Shown here piece after piece: positions 1 through 10,100 of a stretch of 64,000 nucleotides of DNA; position 1 is the first letter of the stretch, and each line of letters begins with the position of its first letter. Under the pieces are notes generated by a model. That model worked only from the letters and a program-made list of their open reading frames with translations. It made no database searches and was not told where the DNA came from. The DNA comes from Flammeovirga sp. OC4. Its GTDB lineage: Bacteria; Bacteroidota; Bacteroidia; Cytophagales; Flammeovirgaceae. Where the stretch lies: contig NZ_JTAM01000042.1 of NCBI RefSeq assembly GCF_000812565.1, positions 26,016 to 90,015 on the forward strand, in the 5' to 3' direction. Both the position numbers and the translations under genes were made by a program.

Positions 1-2
1 CA

Positions 3-404
3 CTTTTTTTCTCTTTTTATCTCAACATAATGGAAGATAAAAATACTGTTGAAGTTACCATTACAGAGGTCTCATCTGACAAAGGAAAACTTGTGATTGG
101 GCTTTATAATAAAGAGAACACCTTTCCCAAGTACGAAGAAGTTTATCAAGGTCAAATTATTTCCGCTCAAAAAGGAAAAGTGAGTTGCACCTTCAGTAAT
201 CTTCCCAAAGGTGAATACGCCATTGCAGTATGGCATGATGAAAATAACAATCAATCATTAGATACAAATTGGGTAGGCATACCAAAAGAGAAGTATGGTT
301 TTTCTAATAATCCAGACTCAAGGTTTGGGGCACCTTCTTTTGAGAAAGCCGCTTTTGATTTCAATCAAGACAAAACAATTTCATTAACCATTAAACTCAA
401 TTAA
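3..404 (+). CDS. DUF2141 family exported protein, 5'-truncated by window edge
   Basis: The reading frame is open to the left edge of the window. The first ATG is at 30, but the codons before it encode LFFSFYLNI, which looks like the end of a signal peptide, so the true start probably lies outside. The visible part (GKLVIGLYN, then a GEYAIAVWHDENNNQSLDTNWVGIPKE stretch) matches DUF2141, a small beta-sandwich domain of exported bacterial proteins with no known function. The next gene follows after 2 bp, so the two are very likely co-transcribed. Family assignment is fairly firm; the role is unknown. Confidence 0.75.
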   Translation, partial: LFFSFYLNIMEDKNTVEVTITEVSSDKGKLVIGLYNKENTFPKYEEVYQGQIISAQKGKVSCTFSNLPKGEYAIAVWHDENNNQSLDTNWVGIPKEKYGFSNNPDSRFGAPSFEKAAFDFNQDKTISLTIKLN

Positions 405-406
405 TC

Positions 407-2638
407 ATGAGCAAGAATACATTTGACACAATTATAATCGGTGGTGGTCTTGGAGGACTGACAGCTGGTGCCACATTAGCGAAATTAGGTAAAAAGGTAT
501 TATTGCTAGAGCAACATTACGTAGTAGGTGGTTGTGCTACCACTTTCAAGAGGAAAGATTTTGTCATGGAAGTAGGGTTACATGAAATGGATGGTCTTTT
601 TGAAAAAGATTTGAAGATGGATATTTTCAAATTTCTGGAGGTCGACCAACATGTAGATTTGGTTCAGGTTCCAGAGTTGTATCGTTTGAAATCTAAAAAC
701 CTGGATTTTGTTTTCCCTCACGGACATGACGAAAGTATTAATGCCTTGATTGAGAAGTTTCCTTCGGAAGAAAAAGGCATAAGGAGTTTCATGGCCTTGA
801 TGAATGGCGTTTTGGAAGAACTACCTAGTTTCCCGAATCAAAAGTGGAAACAAAATTTGAGTTTACCTTTTATGCCTTTGACCCACCCTCATCTTGTAAA
901 GGCTTCCCGCAAAACTGTTGGAGAGTGGCTAGATCATTATTTTGAAGACGAAGACCTCAAACTATTGCTTCAAGCCAACCTGCTGTATTATCATGATGAC
1001 CCCTATACTATGTCAATGATTTATTTCTCAGCCGCTCAATCAAGTTATATTCAAGGGGGAGGACACTTTGTCAAAGGAGGATCGCAAAAACTTTCGGATT
1101 ACTTTGCCTCGGTCATTGATCAGAGTAGTGGACAAGTCCTTGTTGGAAAGAAGGTCAATAAGATCATTATTGAGAATGGGAAAGCCGTTGGAGTGGAATT
1201 TACAGATAAATACAATACTGGTAAAACGCATACCGTCTTTGCCTCAAAAATCATAGCGAATACAGCTGTACCGTTGGTACAAAAATTACTTCCACCAAAA
1301 GAAGGAAATAAACTAAACAGCAAAATCAAAAACTTAAAAGCTGCATGTTCTTTATTGAGTATTTACATTGGATTCAAAAGAGAAATCAAAGACTTGGGTA
1401 CTGATCATTATTCTACATTCATTTCTGATGATAATATGACGAGCATCAAAGAGGTGTACAACAATTGTAAGGGGCCTTGGGAAAAGAGAAACTTTGTATT
1501 TGTGGATTATAGTCAGATTGATTCGCAATTAGCTCCTAAGGGTAAATCATTTGGTGCTATATGTGCTGCCGATTACCTGACCGACTGGGAGAGCCTCTCT
1601 ACAAAAGAATACGCTCTAAAGAAGGAAGAAGTAGCAACGATCTTTTTTAATCGCTTAGAAGAGCATTTCCCGGGCATTAAGGAGGAAATTGAATATTATG
1701 AGGTAGGTACTTCCAAAACCATACAACGATACACCATGAATCCGGAGGGAACGCCTTATGGTTTTGCTCAAACTGCTGATCAAGCCGGAAAAAATAGGAC
1801 TCCTTTGGCTTCACCAATCAAAAACTTACATTTTGCTGGTGCTTGGACTTTTCCGGGTGGAGGCTTTACAGGGGCGATCATTAGTGGCTTCTTAAGTGCT
1901 CAAGAAGTCAATAAGAGTATTAAAACTACTGTAGAGGATTATGGTATTTTAGAAGATGAAAACGTCATAGAACTGATTAGAAAGAAATGTGTTGCTGATA
2001 ACACTTACGAATTTACTTTTACTAAGCCTAAAGGGTTCAACTATCAAGCGGGGCAGTATGGTATATTAGAACTGATCAATCCAAAATTCAATGAAGTAGA
2101 AATTCCACACAGAGCATTATCTTTCGTTTCTCATCCTGATGAACCTTATCTGCGTTTTGCATTAAGATTAAGCGACAGTAGCTACAAAAGGTCTTTGATG
2201 GCCCTCAGTGAAGGTGCAAAATGTAAATGCTATGGACCCATTGGTGACTTTACAAATCAGAAATTAACTCAGAAAAACAAAGGAATTGTATTTATCGTAT
2301 CAGGCATAGGTATTACTCCTATCCTTCCTTTAATTCGAGAGCATCAGAAACAACATCAAAATACACCCATCACTTTGCTATACTCCAATAAAACTTTGGA
2401 AGCTTGTGCTTATCATGATCACTTTATTGGCTTGGAAAATGAAAACTTCAGTTATCATACCGTTTTAACTGCTACAGAAAAAAGAATGAACAAGGATTAC
2501 ATTAAAGGGAAAATCGAAAACATAGGGCAATACCGTTTCTGTATTGTTGGAGGAAGATCTTTTGTGTTAGGTATGCAAAAGGAATTGCAAGACCTACAGG
2601 TTCCCAATAAAGATATCATTGTAGACGATTTTGGGTGA
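407..2638 (+). CDS. Fused CrtI/retinol-saturase-like FAD oxidoreductase with C-terminal FNR-type reductase domain
   Basis: The 743-residue protein has two parts. Residues 1 to about 505 are a phytoene-desaturase/retinol-saturase-type flavoprotein: a dinucleotide-binding motif at about 12-36 (GGGLGGLTAG...LLLEQH), and near 474-500 the C-terminal FAD motif (FAGAWTFPGGGFTGAI). Residues about 515-743 form a ferredoxin-NADP reductase-type domain, with a flavin-binding RALSFVS segment near 570 and a nucleotide-binding SGIGITP motif near 632. Such a fusion suggests that electrons from NAD(P)H reach the first flavin within one chain, for saturation or desaturation of a polyene; this is inference. There is no signal peptide, so it acts in the cytosol or at the membrane face. 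It sits 2 bp after the DUF2141 gene. The substrate cannot be read from the sequence. Confidence 0.8.
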   Translation: MSKNTFDTIIIGGGLGGLTAGATLAKLGKKVLLLEQHYVVGGCATTFKRKDFVMEVGLHEMDGLFEKDLKMDIFKFLEVDQHVDLVQVPELYRLKSKNLDFVFPHGHDESINALIEKFPSEEKGIRSFMALMNGVLEELPSFPNQKWKQNLSLPFMPLTHPHLVKASRKTVGEWLDHYFEDEDLKLLLQANLLYYHDDPYTMSMIYFSAAQSSYIQGGGHFVKGGSQKLSDYFASVIDQSSGQVLVGKKVNKIIIENGKAVGVEFTDKYNTGKTHTVFASKIIANTAVPLVQKLLPPKEGNKLNSKIKNLKAACSLLSIYIGFKREIKDLGTDHYSTFISDDNMTSIKEVYNNCKGPWEKRNFVFVDYSQIDSQLAPKGKSFGAICAADYLTDWESLSTKEYALKKEEVATIFFNRLEEHFPGIKEEIEYYEVGTSKTIQRYTMNPEGTPYGFAQTADQAGKNRTPLASPIKNLHFAGAWTFPGGGFTGAIISGFLSAQEVNKSIKTTVEDYGILEDENVIELIRKKCVADNTYEFTFTKPKGFNYQAGQYGILELINPKFNEVEIPHRALSFVSHPDEPYLRFALRLSDSSYKRSLMALSEGAKCKCYGPIGDFTNQKLTQKNKGIVFIVSGIGITPILPLIREHQKQHQNTPITLLYSNKTLEACAYHDHFIGLENENFSYHTVLTATEKRMNKDYIKGKIENIGQYRFCIVGGRSFVLGMQKELQDLQVPNKDIIVDDFG

Positions 2639-2708
2639 TAAAGTGAGGGAAGAGGTATGAATGAAGATACAGTTCTTGAAAACAATTTCCCTTCTCCTTC
2701 TTACAATA

Positions 2709-2747
2709 AAAAAGGTCATTCTATTTATGTGATAGAATGACCTTTTC
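2709..2747 (+). terminator. Rho-independent terminator, probably bidirectional
   Basis: A 14-bp inverted repeat (AAAGGTCATTCTAT, 7-nt loop, perfect partner) is followed by TTTT on the plus strand and by a T-run on the minus strand. It ends the oxidoreductase transcript and could also stop transcription from the SRP RNA gene, which converges on it. Confidence 0.8.
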
Positions 2748-2775
2748 CTTATAAAATCTTGGATATAAAAAAACA

Positions 2776-2858
2776 AGCCGGGAACGCATCGCTCAACTCC
2801 TTACCCTTGCTTGCTTCCGCACCTGGGGGATTCGGAGGAGCAAATCGACCCGACTTGC
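2776..2858 (-). ncRNA. ffs: Signal recognition particle RNA (small bacterial 4.5S type)
   Basis: Read on the minus strand, the sequence contains the conserved SRP apical core: CCCCCAGGTGCGGAAGCAAGCAAGGG in two pieces, with the asymmetric GGAAGCA loop. The flanking arms pair: GTCGGG near the 5' end with CCCGGC at the 3' end, and GCTCCTCC with GGAG...GAGC. Length (about 83-90 nt) fits the small bacterial SRP RNA that binds Ffh and guides membrane-protein targeting. A strong promoter lies directly upstream. The ends are estimated to within a few bases. Confidence 0.88.
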
Positions 2859-2862
2859 GATG

Positions 2863-2892
2863 CAAAGGTAAGTACATTTTTTAATTCCGCAA
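2863..2892 (-). promoter_or_regulatory. Bacteroidota sigma-A-type promoter of the SRP RNA
   Basis: On the minus strand TTG (2890-2892) is separated by exactly 19 bp from TACCTTTG (2863-2870), a full match to the Bacteroidota -33 TTG / -7 TAnnTTTG promoter. The predicted start of transcription, about 5-7 nt downstream, coincides with the 5' end of the SRP RNA. Confidence 0.8.
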
Positions 2893-3003
2893 TGGTTTTT
2901 TATTATTTTTTTCTCAAAAACTTATAAGTTAGCGCTAATTATTTAGTTTTCAATAAATTAAAGATGATTTTTTATTTTAAAATAAATATCAATCTCAAAA
3001 AAA

Positions 3004-5919
3004 TTACGAAAGCAGATTTGTGATATCATCTTTGCTCAACTTTTTCATAAAGCTCTCTTCCGTCGTAATCAAAGTATCAGCCAGCTCTTTTTTACTTTGC
3101 TGCAAGGCTAAAATCTTCTCTTCTACCGTACCTCTAGTGATGAATTTGTAAACCATTACCTTATTCTCCTGCCCAATTCGGTGTGCTCTATCCACCGCTT
3201 GTGCTTCAATGGCAGGGTTCCACCAAGGATCAAGTATGAAAACATAATCGGCAGCGGTAAGGTTCAATCCCAGTCCTCCTGCTTTTAGTGAAATCAAGAA
3301 GATTTGAACATTCTTTGAGTTTTGGAATTTGTTGACTTCTTTCTTTCTGTCTTTCGTTCCTCCATCCAAGTAAGCATAATCAAACCCTTTTTCATCCAAC
3401 TCTTTTCTAAATAGTGTTAGATGCTTCACAAACTGACTAAACACTAAAATTTTATGACCTTCAGCAGTTGCATTTTCAAGTGAACGAATCACTTCATCAA
3501 ATTTACCAGCAGAGTGCTCATATTTCTCTTCTAATAATACCGGGTGGTTGGCAAGCTGTCTTAGTTCTGTTAAACCTTTGAGTAACATAAACTGAGAACC
3601 TTTCACTCCTGTACTTTCGATGTGTTCTAAAATCTCGTTTCTGTAAGAAGACTTAATTTCTTCATATTTTGCCTTCTGCTCCGCTGTCATGTCAATATAC
3701 ATCACCTTCTCAATCTTCTCTGGTAATTCTGACGCCACCTGCGATTTGTGCCTACGCATCACAAACGGTTTGATCAAACGGTACAGCTTTGTATATTTTT
3801 CTTCGTCTTTTTTTCTTTCGATAGGATGTAAGAACTCCTTCTTAAAGAAGTTTTGACCACCTAAAAGCCCTTCATTGGCAAAATTCATCTCTGACCAAAG
3901 ATCCATCGTTGTATTTTCAATTGGAGTACCGGTCAACAATAAACGTTTTCTAGACTTCAATTGATTGACTGACTTTGTCACAATAGAAGAAGGGTTCTTA
4001 ATGATTTGAGCCTCATCAAGAATAATATAATTGAAGAAATACTGTGATAGAATTTCCGCATCAATACGTGCCGTCCCGTAAGAAGTAATCACCAAATCAT
4101 ACAATCCGAATTTTTCAGGATTCTTCTGTCTGTTCGTACCCGTATAATTCAGGATTTTCATTTTTGGCGTAAACTTCTTGGCTTCCATCTCCCAGTTGTA
4201 CACTAAAGAAGTAGGCATAATGAGTAAAGAAGTGCCATTTTCAGCCCCTCTTTCATACTCTAAAACGGCAAGTGTCTGCACCGTTTTACCCAATCCCATA
4301 TCATCTGCCAAACAACCTCCAAAATTGTATTCTGAAAGGAATCTCATCCAATTATAACCTGCTTTCTGGTAAGGTCTAAGTTTCCCTTTAAAGCCTTTTG
4401 GCACATCATAATCTTCAATTTGATCAAAGTCATTCAACCTTGATAATCTTTCATTTAAGCTCACTTTGGCCAACGAACCCTCTTTCAGTTCTTGTACCAA
4501 TGCTAAGTGATGTTTATGGAGGCGAGGGGTTTCGCTATCGTTGTTTAAGAAGTAGAAAAGTTCTTGGTACTGAGAGAACCAAACATTTGGAATTACAGCA
4601 ATCTCTCCATTTGGAAGTTCAAATTCGTGACGTCCAGAAACGATTAATTTTCTGATTACAGTAAATGGAATTTCAAACTCACCAAAGAGCACTTTCGTTT
4701 TGATATCAAACCAATCTCTATCCTCTTCCACTTCAAGATTGATCACTGATTTTCCAATGAAATATTTCTTTTCAATGGCTCCATCCTGATCAATTATAAT
4801 ATTACTTTCTTCTAACGCTTGAGCGTTATTGGAGATCCAAGAGAATGCATCATTTTTAGGTAAAATTACTTTCCCTTTTTTCCCAAGTTCAAGCCCTAGT
4901 TGATGTACATTGTCTCTAACAGCTTTTTCATATTTGACCTTACGGGTCATTTTGTAAAATGTAAATTCATCATCTACATATTCTAAATTTACATGACTCT
5001 TCTTTCCTATTGTACTGCCCTCCACTACACGGTCTCCATATTTGAAAACCAAACTCAACTCTACATCATTGACAACAGGCTCATTCTCTTCCGAACCATT
5101 GTCTGCAGTGACAATTTCTTTTAATAACAAAGAAGCACTGGCCTCTTCTTCCAATCTCACAATTTCAAAACCATCAGCCTTTACTTTATAGTCTTCGATC
5201 AAGTGAGTAATAAACTTTTCGTAGTAGCTTGGTTCCATTTTTTTAGGAATAGCTATAAAGTTTTTGAACAAGAAAGGTTTTATTTTCTTTCCATCTACTT
5301 CACCTTCAAAAGTGTAAAGTTTTCCTTCTAAAAGTAGCCAAGCTGGCTTGTTCGAAAGAAGAACAGCTTGTTTATATTGGAATTCGACCTTTTCTCCGTT
5401 GAAAAACATGAAAGGCCTGTAATTGGTATTTTCTTTATCCTTATTTCTCCAGAATCGGAAAGTAATAGAGGCTTTCTCTTTTTGAACACGTATAGTTTTG
5501 TAGGTCGGATTTCCATCTTTTCCCATTTCAAAGACCATTTTCCCTGAAAGTCGGTTAAGAATTTTTATTCTTTCCTCTTCAACATAATCCAAAATTCTCT
5601 TTTGAAGTAATTCATCACCCTTTTTCTCATCAAAAGTTGATAAGAAAAATGCATTCGCTTTTTGTCGTTTTTTCCCACCAAAACGATGCGCAACTGCATC
5701 CGGTTGAATATTATCCATCAGGTCAATAAGTTCATAATCCTTCTCATCCAACCTGCTTGAAAACTCATGAGCATTCCGTGCAGAAATATTCTGATGTTGA
5801 AGGGTTAACTTATTTTCGTGGTTCAACTGAACTACAAAGGATTCAAATAAATAGCCTAAAAATTGATGTTCAAATAACGAAAAAACCAATTGAAAGGGTT
5901 GGGATGTGGAAACTTTCAT
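3004..5919 (-). CDS. Snf2/Rad54-family DEAD/DEAH-box helicase
   Basis: The 971-residue protein carries a complete Snf2 ATPase in its C-terminal half. Walker A is DDMGLGKT near 540, Walker B LDEAQ near 633, motif III LLTGTPIEN soon after, then the HELICc half with LVFSQF, AGGLGLNL and the motif VI DRAHRIGQ near 905. The first ~480 residues show no SWIM zinc motif and resemble the variable N-terminal part of bacterial Snf2 proteins. The family translocates on double-stranded DNA and displaces proteins; bacterial members such as RapA act on RNA polymerase, but this one lacks clear RapA features. It is monocistronic with its own promoter. Confidence 0.9.
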   Translation of the reverse strand: MKVSTSQPFQLVFSLFEHQFLGYLFESFVVQLNHENKLTLQHQNISARNAHEFSSRLDEKDYELIDLMDNIQPDAVAHRFGGKKRQKANAFFLSTFDEKKGDELLQKRILDYVEEERIKILNRLSGKMVFEMGKDGNPTYKTIRVQKEKASITFRFWRNKDKENTNYRPFMFFNGEKVEFQYKQAVLLSNKPAWLLLEGKLYTFEGEVDGKKIKPFLFKNFIAIPKKMEPSYYEKFITHLIEDYKVKADGFEIVRLEEEASASLLLKEIVTADNGSEENEPVVNDVELSLVFKYGDRVVEGSTIGKKSHVNLEYVDDEFTFYKMTRKVKYEKAVRDNVHQLGLELGKKGKVILPKNDAFSWISNNAQALEESNIIIDQDGAIEKKYFIGKSVINLEVEEDRDWFDIKTKVLFGEFEIPFTVIRKLIVSGRHEFELPNGEIAVIPNVWFSQYQELFYFLNNDSETPRLHKHHLALVQELKEGSLAKVSLNERLSRLNDFDQIEDYDVPKGFKGKLRPYQKAGYNWMRFLSEYNFGGCLADDMGLGKTVQTLAVLEYERGAENGTSLLIMPTSLVYNWEMEAKKFTPKMKILNYTGTNRQKNPEKFGLYDLVITSYGTARIDAEILSQYFFNYIILDEAQIIKNPSSIVTKSVNQLKSRKRLLLTGTPIENTTMDLWSEMNFANEGLLGGQNFFKKEFLHPIERKKDEEKYTKLYRLIKPFVMRRHKSQVASELPEKIEKVMYIDMTAEQKAKYEEIKSSYRNEILEHIESTGVKGSQFMLLKGLTELRQLANHPVLLEEKYEHSAGKFDEVIRSLENATAEGHKILVFSQFVKHLTLFRKELDEKGFDYAYLDGGTKDRKKEVNKFQNSKNVQIFLISLKAGGLGLNLTAADYVFILDPWWNPAIEAQAVDRAHRIGQENKVMVYKFITRGTVEEKILALQQSKKELADTLITTEESFMKKLSKDDITNLLS

Positions 5920-5968
5920 CTGCGCTCAGAACTCTTTTACAAAACAATTTTTCCAATTTCTAAATCAT

Positions 5969-5998
5969 CAAAAGTAGTATAATTAATCTTATCAACAA
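5969..5998 (-). promoter_or_regulatory. Promoter of the Snf2 helicase gene
   Basis: On the minus strand TTG (5996-5998), a 19-bp spacer and TACTTTTG (5969-5976) match the Bacteroidota promoter consensus. The leader to the ATG at 5919 would be about 45 nt. Confidence 0.6.
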
Positions 5999-6251
5999 AT
6001 CGTAGGGTCAAAAAGTGACAGACTACCCTTCAATTAAAATGGCTTTTATGGTACTTCAAAAACCGCTCTCCACAACACTGTTTCCTACTTATTTTCAATC
6101 ATTTAATGGATAACACAAAAGGCTAACCCAATAAATTGGCACTTTTACACTACATAAAATATGTTAAGAAAAATCACCATCTTTAAAAAAGATTATTGAC
6201 TAACATTAATTATGTAAACATTTGTAAGTCATTTTACTGAATGTTAGCGTT

Positions 6252-6281
6252 TTGATTTTTCTGCACTTAAATTTACGTTTA
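6252..6281 (+). promoter_or_regulatory. Probable promoter of the DUF4230 gene
   Basis: TTG (6252-6254), a 19-bp spacer and TACGTTTA (6274-6281; one mismatch to TAnnTTTG) lie 25 bp before the ATG at 6306. The rest of the 5920-6305 gap, which also holds the divergent Snf2 promoter, shows no gene. Confidence 0.45.
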
Positions 6282-6305
6282 ATCTAACGATCCAAAATAA
6301 AGATT

Positions 6306-6920
6306 ATGTCCTCGAAGTTACACACATCAATCCTGACTGTTTTAGCTATACTTATGGCTACTTATATTGTGTGGGATTTATTTTCAGAAAGCTATGCTGA
6401 TACTACTAATGAACATCAATTAATTGTAGAAGAATTAGAAGGTCTTGGCCGTCTTGAATTATACAAGGCACACGTAAGAGATGTGGCCGAATACACAGAA
6501 GAAAGTGAGTATTTTGCTGATATACCTGTAGCCAAAGATTATTTTAAATCAAAAATCTTAGCAGTTATTGGTGGTGAAATTGTTGCCTATATCAATCTCA
6601 ATGAAATCAAAGAAGATGATATACACATCATTGATTCCACTGTAGTGGTAGACCTTCCAATGCTTAATATTGATGGAAGAGTTAACCCTAAAGAAGTTAA
6701 AGTCTATTCTTCCGAATTTGCAAGTCCTGAAGCTATGAATCAGCTGTATATCGAAGCAGAGAAAAAGCTGAAGAAAACAGGGCAAGAAATGCAATTAGAA
6801 GAGAAAGCAAAAGAAAACGCAAAACAGTATTTAGCCCCTATTCTTTCCAAAATCAGCGGACATAGAAAGGTTAAAATTAATTTTAAAGACAGTGTAAATT
6901 TACATTACATGCGAAAGTAA
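6306..6920 (+). CDS. DUF4230 family membrane-anchored protein
   Basis: A 204-residue protein with one N-terminal hydrophobic segment (about 9-26) that would anchor it or act as an uncleaved signal, followed by a soluble domain outside the membrane. The pattern LGRLELYKAHVRDV, then AVIGGEIVAYINLNEI, then STVVVDLPML, and a late basic helix with AKENAKQYLAPIL fits DUF4230, found in Bacteroidota and Firmicutes and of unknown function. It stands alone between a Snf2 helicase and a SpoIIE phosphatase gene. Family call is fairly confident; no role can be given. Confidence 0.75.
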   Translation: MSSKLHTSILTVLAILMATYIVWDLFSESYADTTNEHQLIVEELEGLGRLELYKAHVRDVAEYTEESEYFADIPVAKDYFKSKILAVIGGEIVAYINLNEIKEDDIHIIDSTVVVDLPMLNIDGRVNPKEVKVYSSEFASPEAMNQLYIEAEKKLKKTGQEMQLEEKAKENAKQYLAPILSKISGHRKVKINFKDSVNLHYMRK

Positions 6921-7193
6921 AGGATAAAATTTCCTCTTCCCGAAATAGAATTATTCTTATATTCTAATTGTTTTTATTTACATATTGAAAGTAAAACATT
7001 CCCTACTTTTTTAAGGTATTAACACCTGTAATTGTTGAACAATAAGTATTCTATTACATATTTAGAATCTAAACATTCTAATATTTGATTTTTTTGGGAA
7101 AAAACTGTAATATACAGCTACCATTAGTCTTTATTTTTTAACATATCAAAGACTGTTCATTTGAACTATACATCATAATCGCATTTTTTTGTT

Positions 7194-10100
7194 ATGGTTA
7201 GAGCAACAAATTCGAATCTTCGTATTCATTTTTTGATAAAACTTGTTACCTCAATTTTACTTCTCATTAGTACTACTACTTCAGCTCAAAATATCCTAAG
7301 TACACACTACTCTAAGGATAATGGTTTGAAGTCAGAGTATATTAAAAGTATTGCTAAAGATTCCATTGGCTATTTATGGATGGGTACTGACAATGGCTTA
7401 GTCCGCTATAATGGCTTATCATTTAAAAATTACGGAAGTAGTCAACTTCATAGTAATTATATCAAACAACTTTTACAGAAAAAAGACGGTTCATTATATG
7501 CGATTACTGATAAAGAAGTTGTTCAGATTTTCAGTACTCCAGATGAGGTTTCTTTCAAAGTATTATTGCAAACCAAAACGCCAGAAGCAGATACAGGTGA
7601 CCTGTTTTATGGTAAAATGCTTTATGAAGATAGAAATAATGTACTATGGGCTGCTGACAATTCTCAAATCTTTAAACAAAATGCTTCGGGTAAGTTTGAA
7701 TTGACATTTAGTGATTTTGACTTAATCAACGAGGCTCAAAATAGATCTTTTCAACTTGTAGAAAATATTGATGGTGAATTGTTCGCTTTTCATCATACAG
7801 GTGCTGTCTTGAAATTTGATGAAGAGGCAAACCAATTCCGCAATATGAATGCAAATCTGTCTTTAACTAATATTCAACATGCGATTTGGTACAATGGTTC
7901 TTCATTCTTAGTGGCTGATGCCGGTAAAGGTATTTCTCTTGTAGAAATTAAAGGAAACCGAGTATCAAGACAACAAATCGGACAGAAGCTTGATGCCTCT
8001 TATATTCAAGAAATTGGAACAGATACTTATATGGTATCTGCATGGTTAAAAGGTATGTACCGTTTAGAAAGTACTTATGAGGGTTTTAAATTACATAGAG
8101 ATCCAGAATTAGGTGTATACAACGGTAACTCAATGTATTACAACGACTTAGACCTTTGGCTTGCAAGAGACAATGGTGTTTCATTGTTCCAAAAACTCCC
8201 TTTTAATCAGTTTGCTCAAAACATTACAAGTTCATTTATTCAACATATCAATGGTGATGATAAAAACTTGTATTTCACGGATGGTGACAACTTCTATACT
8301 GGTAGCTTAAACTCTATCAATGAATTCAAGTTAGAACAAAAAATTAAAGTTAAGCCTTCAGGCAACTCTTTCTTAAGAATTTTACCAACAAGCCAAGGAG
8401 TTTGGACTTCTGATGCGGAAGGACATATTATTTTATGGAGAGGTAAAAGAGAAGTAAAGAAATATGACTTATCCCACTTAGGAGGAGCCATCTTTGTGAT
8501 GAAACAAGACAAAGATGGTAACCTATGGATCTGTCAAGATGGTATTGCTGGTGTTATTAAGATTCAGCCTAATGGAAAAACTAAGATCTACAGTGTGGAG
8601 GAAGGAGTTTCTAGTAGAGCGATCAGTATTGAAATCACTAGTACAAATGAAATCCTTTTAGGTGGTTCTACCAAAGAAGGATTAGTATTCCAATACAACG
8701 ACGTAATTGACGCTTTTGATAACCTTACAGAAGAGTTAAGCTTTAAACTGGGAGGAAACCTTCAAACCAATGATATAAAGAAGCTTTCTAATGGCGACGT
8801 CATTTTAGGTACTTCATATGGTACAATGATCTTGAAAGATGGAAAAATCAAGCGTTTAAATTTAGGTGATTTCACTTCGATTTCGAACAACGCATTAGCC
8901 ATCGACCCTTCTGAACAGCAACTATGGATTGCAACACCTTCAGGACTGATTCGTTACAACTTCGAACATGATGAATATTTACTTTATACTTATAAAGATG
9001 GTCTTCCTGATGGTTCTTTAAACCATAGAGGTTTATACATTGATGACTTCGGTAAATTATTTATATCTACTACTAGAGGAATTGGTTTCGCACCCAACTT
9101 ACAGGTACTAAAAGAAACTCCAAAACCTTTTATTGAACAGGTTCACGTAGGTGGTGACAAAATTGATATGAATGAAAGACCTGATGTGGCATCTGACTCC
9201 TATTTAAGGGTTGATTTCCATATTCCAGTATATCCTACAGAAAACGTAGCCTTACAGAAACGTATATTAGGATATCCAGGATTGGATGAATGGACAAATT
9301 TCGAAAAAGACCACGAAGGTTTACTTATTGATAAACTAGAAGCGGGCTCATCTTATACTTTAGAAATTAGAGGTAGAAAAACAGGTAACTTCTCATGGAG
9401 TAGACCTTTAGCTTTTAGGTTTTCAGTTTTCACTCCTTTCTACAAACAATGGTGGAGTTATGTTATCTATGTTGTCGGAACAATCACAATTGTACTCATC
9501 TTCGTACAATTAAACATTCTTAGAAGTAGAAGAGAACAAAAAAGACTGGAAGAACAAGTAAACCTTAGAACAAAAGAGGTAGAGCAACAATCTTCCGAAT
9601 TGACAAATAAAAACAATGAATTAGAAAAAGCCTTCAACAGATTGAAAAGATCAGAGGCTATTCTTAATCACAACACCAAAGAACTAGAAAGAGCGAAGAG
9701 AGAGGCTGATAAGGCCGTTTCTAAGCTGAAAGATAAAAATACCGAGCTGGAGGAGACTTCTCGTACTATTCGTGAACAGCACCAAGAGATGAAGAGTCAC
9801 CGAGAGCAAATTCTGAGACAAAACGAGCTTGTAAAAGAACAAGCCCTTCTACTTTCTCAACACAATGACAAAGTAAAGAGCTCCGTAAATTATGCAAGAC
9901 GAATGCAAACTGCCGTATTCGGTCAACCTTCTGAAATGGCTGAGCAAATGAAAGGTATTGGACAGCATTGGGATGGTTTTGTTTACTTAAAACCAAGAGA
10001 TATTGTATCAGGTGACTTCCACTGGTATGGTGAGAAAAACGAAAACCATATCATTGTAGCAGCCGATTGTACTGGTCACGGTGTTCCTGGTGCATTCATG

